This document shows, piece by piece, positions 63,403-64,000 of a stretch of DNA of 64,000 nt. The stretch covers positions 124,001-188,000 of the forward strand of contig NZ_JBCDMV010000008.1 of assembly GCF_038433135.1 (NCBI RefSeq), written 5' to 3'. This stretch comes from Luteococcus sp038433135. Its GTDB lineage: Bacteria; Actinomycetota; Actinomycetes; Propionibacteriales; Propionibacteriaceae. The notes beneath the pieces are model-generated. The model saw only the letters and a program-made list of their open reading frames with translations. It was not told the origin of the DNA and made no database searches. A program made the position numbers and the translations under genes. The number at the start of each line of letters is the position of its first letter. Position 1 is the stretch's first letter.

Positions 63403-64000
63403 TCACAGATCCGGTTCTCCCCAGACGGACTGCACCTGATCCCACAGCTCCGGTGTCGCGGCGCTGAGCAGCCCCGGGCCGGGCCAGTCGGGGGTGTAGT
63501 CGACGCCGCCCCAGCGTCGGGCCGCACCACCGATCTCACGCACCATCAGGGTGCCGGGCAGGTGGTCCCACGGATGCACCTGGCTGTAGACCAGGTAGTC
63601 CAGCTCGCCGGTGAGCAGCTTGGGGTAGTCGATCCCGCAGCACCAGGCGGAGCGCTCCACCGGAGCCAGCACACCTTCACCATCGAAACCATGCCGACGG
63701 TGCTTGCTGGTGGCCCCGACGGGCAGCTCGGGAAGGGGGTTGCGTACCAGCCGCTCGCCATTTCGCTCCACCCCGGCACCCTTCTCCGCGACGAACGACA
63801 CTTCGTGCTCGGGCTGCCAGATCCAGCCGCGGGTCTGCTCACCATTGACGACTTCCGCGATCATCACCGCATGGTCCGGGCTGCCGGCGACGAAGTTCTT
63901 GGTGCCGTCCACCGGATCGACGGTGAACCCATGCGCCGCCCCGGCCAGGGTGTATTCCAACTCGGGCTGGTTGAAGCAGGCCTCCTCGCCCACCACGAGC
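63403..64000 (-). CDS. Inositol monophosphatase family protein (partial, N-terminus outside window)
   Basis: The frame enters from the right edge; 199 residues are visible. LVGEEA (metal ligand Glu), TVDPVDGTKNFVAGSPDHAVMIA and HPWDHLPGTLMVREIGG are the signature motifs of the FIG superfamily. Candidates are inositol-1-monophosphatase, histidinol-phosphate phosphatase or 3'-phosphoadenosine phosphatase; the visible part does not decide. About 60-70 N-terminal residues are missing. It converges on the MBL-fold gene with seven bases between stops. Confidence 0.88.
   Translation of the reverse strand, partial: LVVGEEACFNQPELEYTLAGAAHGFTVDPVDGTKNFVAGSPDHAVMIAEVVNGEQTRGWIWQPEHEVSFVAEKGAGVERNGERLVRNPLPELPVGATSKHRRHGFDGEGVLAPVERSAWCCGIDYPKLLTGELDYLVYSQVHPWDHLPGTLMVREIGGAARRWGGVDYTPDWPGPGLLSAATPELWDQVQSVWGEPDL

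Overview
The window is a 64 kb stretch of high-GC chromosome from an actinobacterium. The evidence is strong G/C third-position bias, GTG starts, ATGA/GTGA gene overlaps, -10-only promoters directly in front of leaderless genes, and actinobacterial gene orders (dusB-dgt-dnaG region; phoH-ybeY-CNNM-era-leuA; hrcA-dnaJ-rsmE). A Propionibacteriales or Propionibacteriaceae member is my best guess, because of a short palindromic repeat that encodes 'PEPVEG' when read through genes; this is inference, not proof. It reads as core chromosome with a few accessory islands. I saw no prophage, transposase or CRISPR array.

Layout. 1-1.6 kb: a CapA-like phosphoesterase running off the left edge, a small unknown protein and tRNA-Asn(GTT) with a terminator. 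1.7-8.7 kb: a sigma-70 factor, primase DnaG, a FetB-type permease, a small membrane protein, Dgt and DusB. 9.1-14.6 kb: one 1841-residue biotin-dependent carboxylase with BC, BCCP and CT domains in one chain. 14.6-17.8 kb: alpha-galactosidase with a ROK regulator. 17.9-24.7 kb: a glycan island with a GT2 glycosyltransferase, divergent from a tightly coupled CDP-sugar cluster (cytidylyltransferase, SDR, 3,5-epimerase-like, SAF-domain oxidoreductase, LhgO-like oxidase, hexapeptide acyltransferase). 24.8-29.9 kb: GlyRS, an ABM-like protein and a znuA-C-B-zur zinc uptake operon behind a Zur-like palindrome. 29.9-34.7 kb: RecO, an unknown protein, an orphan glutamate-synthase-like FMN protein and UppS. 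34.7-37.4 kb: VapBC and leuA with a leucine leader peptide. 37.5-42.1 kb: an unknown protein, then Era, CNNM/CBS, YbeY and PhoH. 42.3-45.6 kb: PutA. 45.6-51.2 kb: a five-gene operon (DUF1611 P-loop protein, degenerate ABC exporter, Asp-tailed membrane protein, histidine kinase, response regulator) with every junction overlapping. 51.3-56.8 kb: prolyl aminopeptidase, DUF5709, a deacetylase lipoprotein, YhhQ, a nucleoside hydrolase, a GNAT and a small membrane protein. 56.8-62.2 kb: hrcA-dnaJ-rsmE-tgt-PAC2 behind a CIRCE operator. 62.2-64 kb: a truncated PIN-domain remnant, an MBL-fold hydrolase and an inositol-phosphatase-like gene running off the right edge.

How parts work together. YhhQ, the nucleoside hydrolase and a TGT with non-canonical base-pocket residues together look like a queuine salvage set. 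The zinc operon carries its own repressor gene and operator. The 45.6-51.2 kb operon is the best candidate for an undescribed system: a two-component pair is translationally coupled to an ABC protein that has lost its ATPase motifs and to a membrane protein ending in a poly-aspartate tail. A family of short repeats, at least ten copies, sits between genes and is also inserted in frame in dgt and twice in rsmE.
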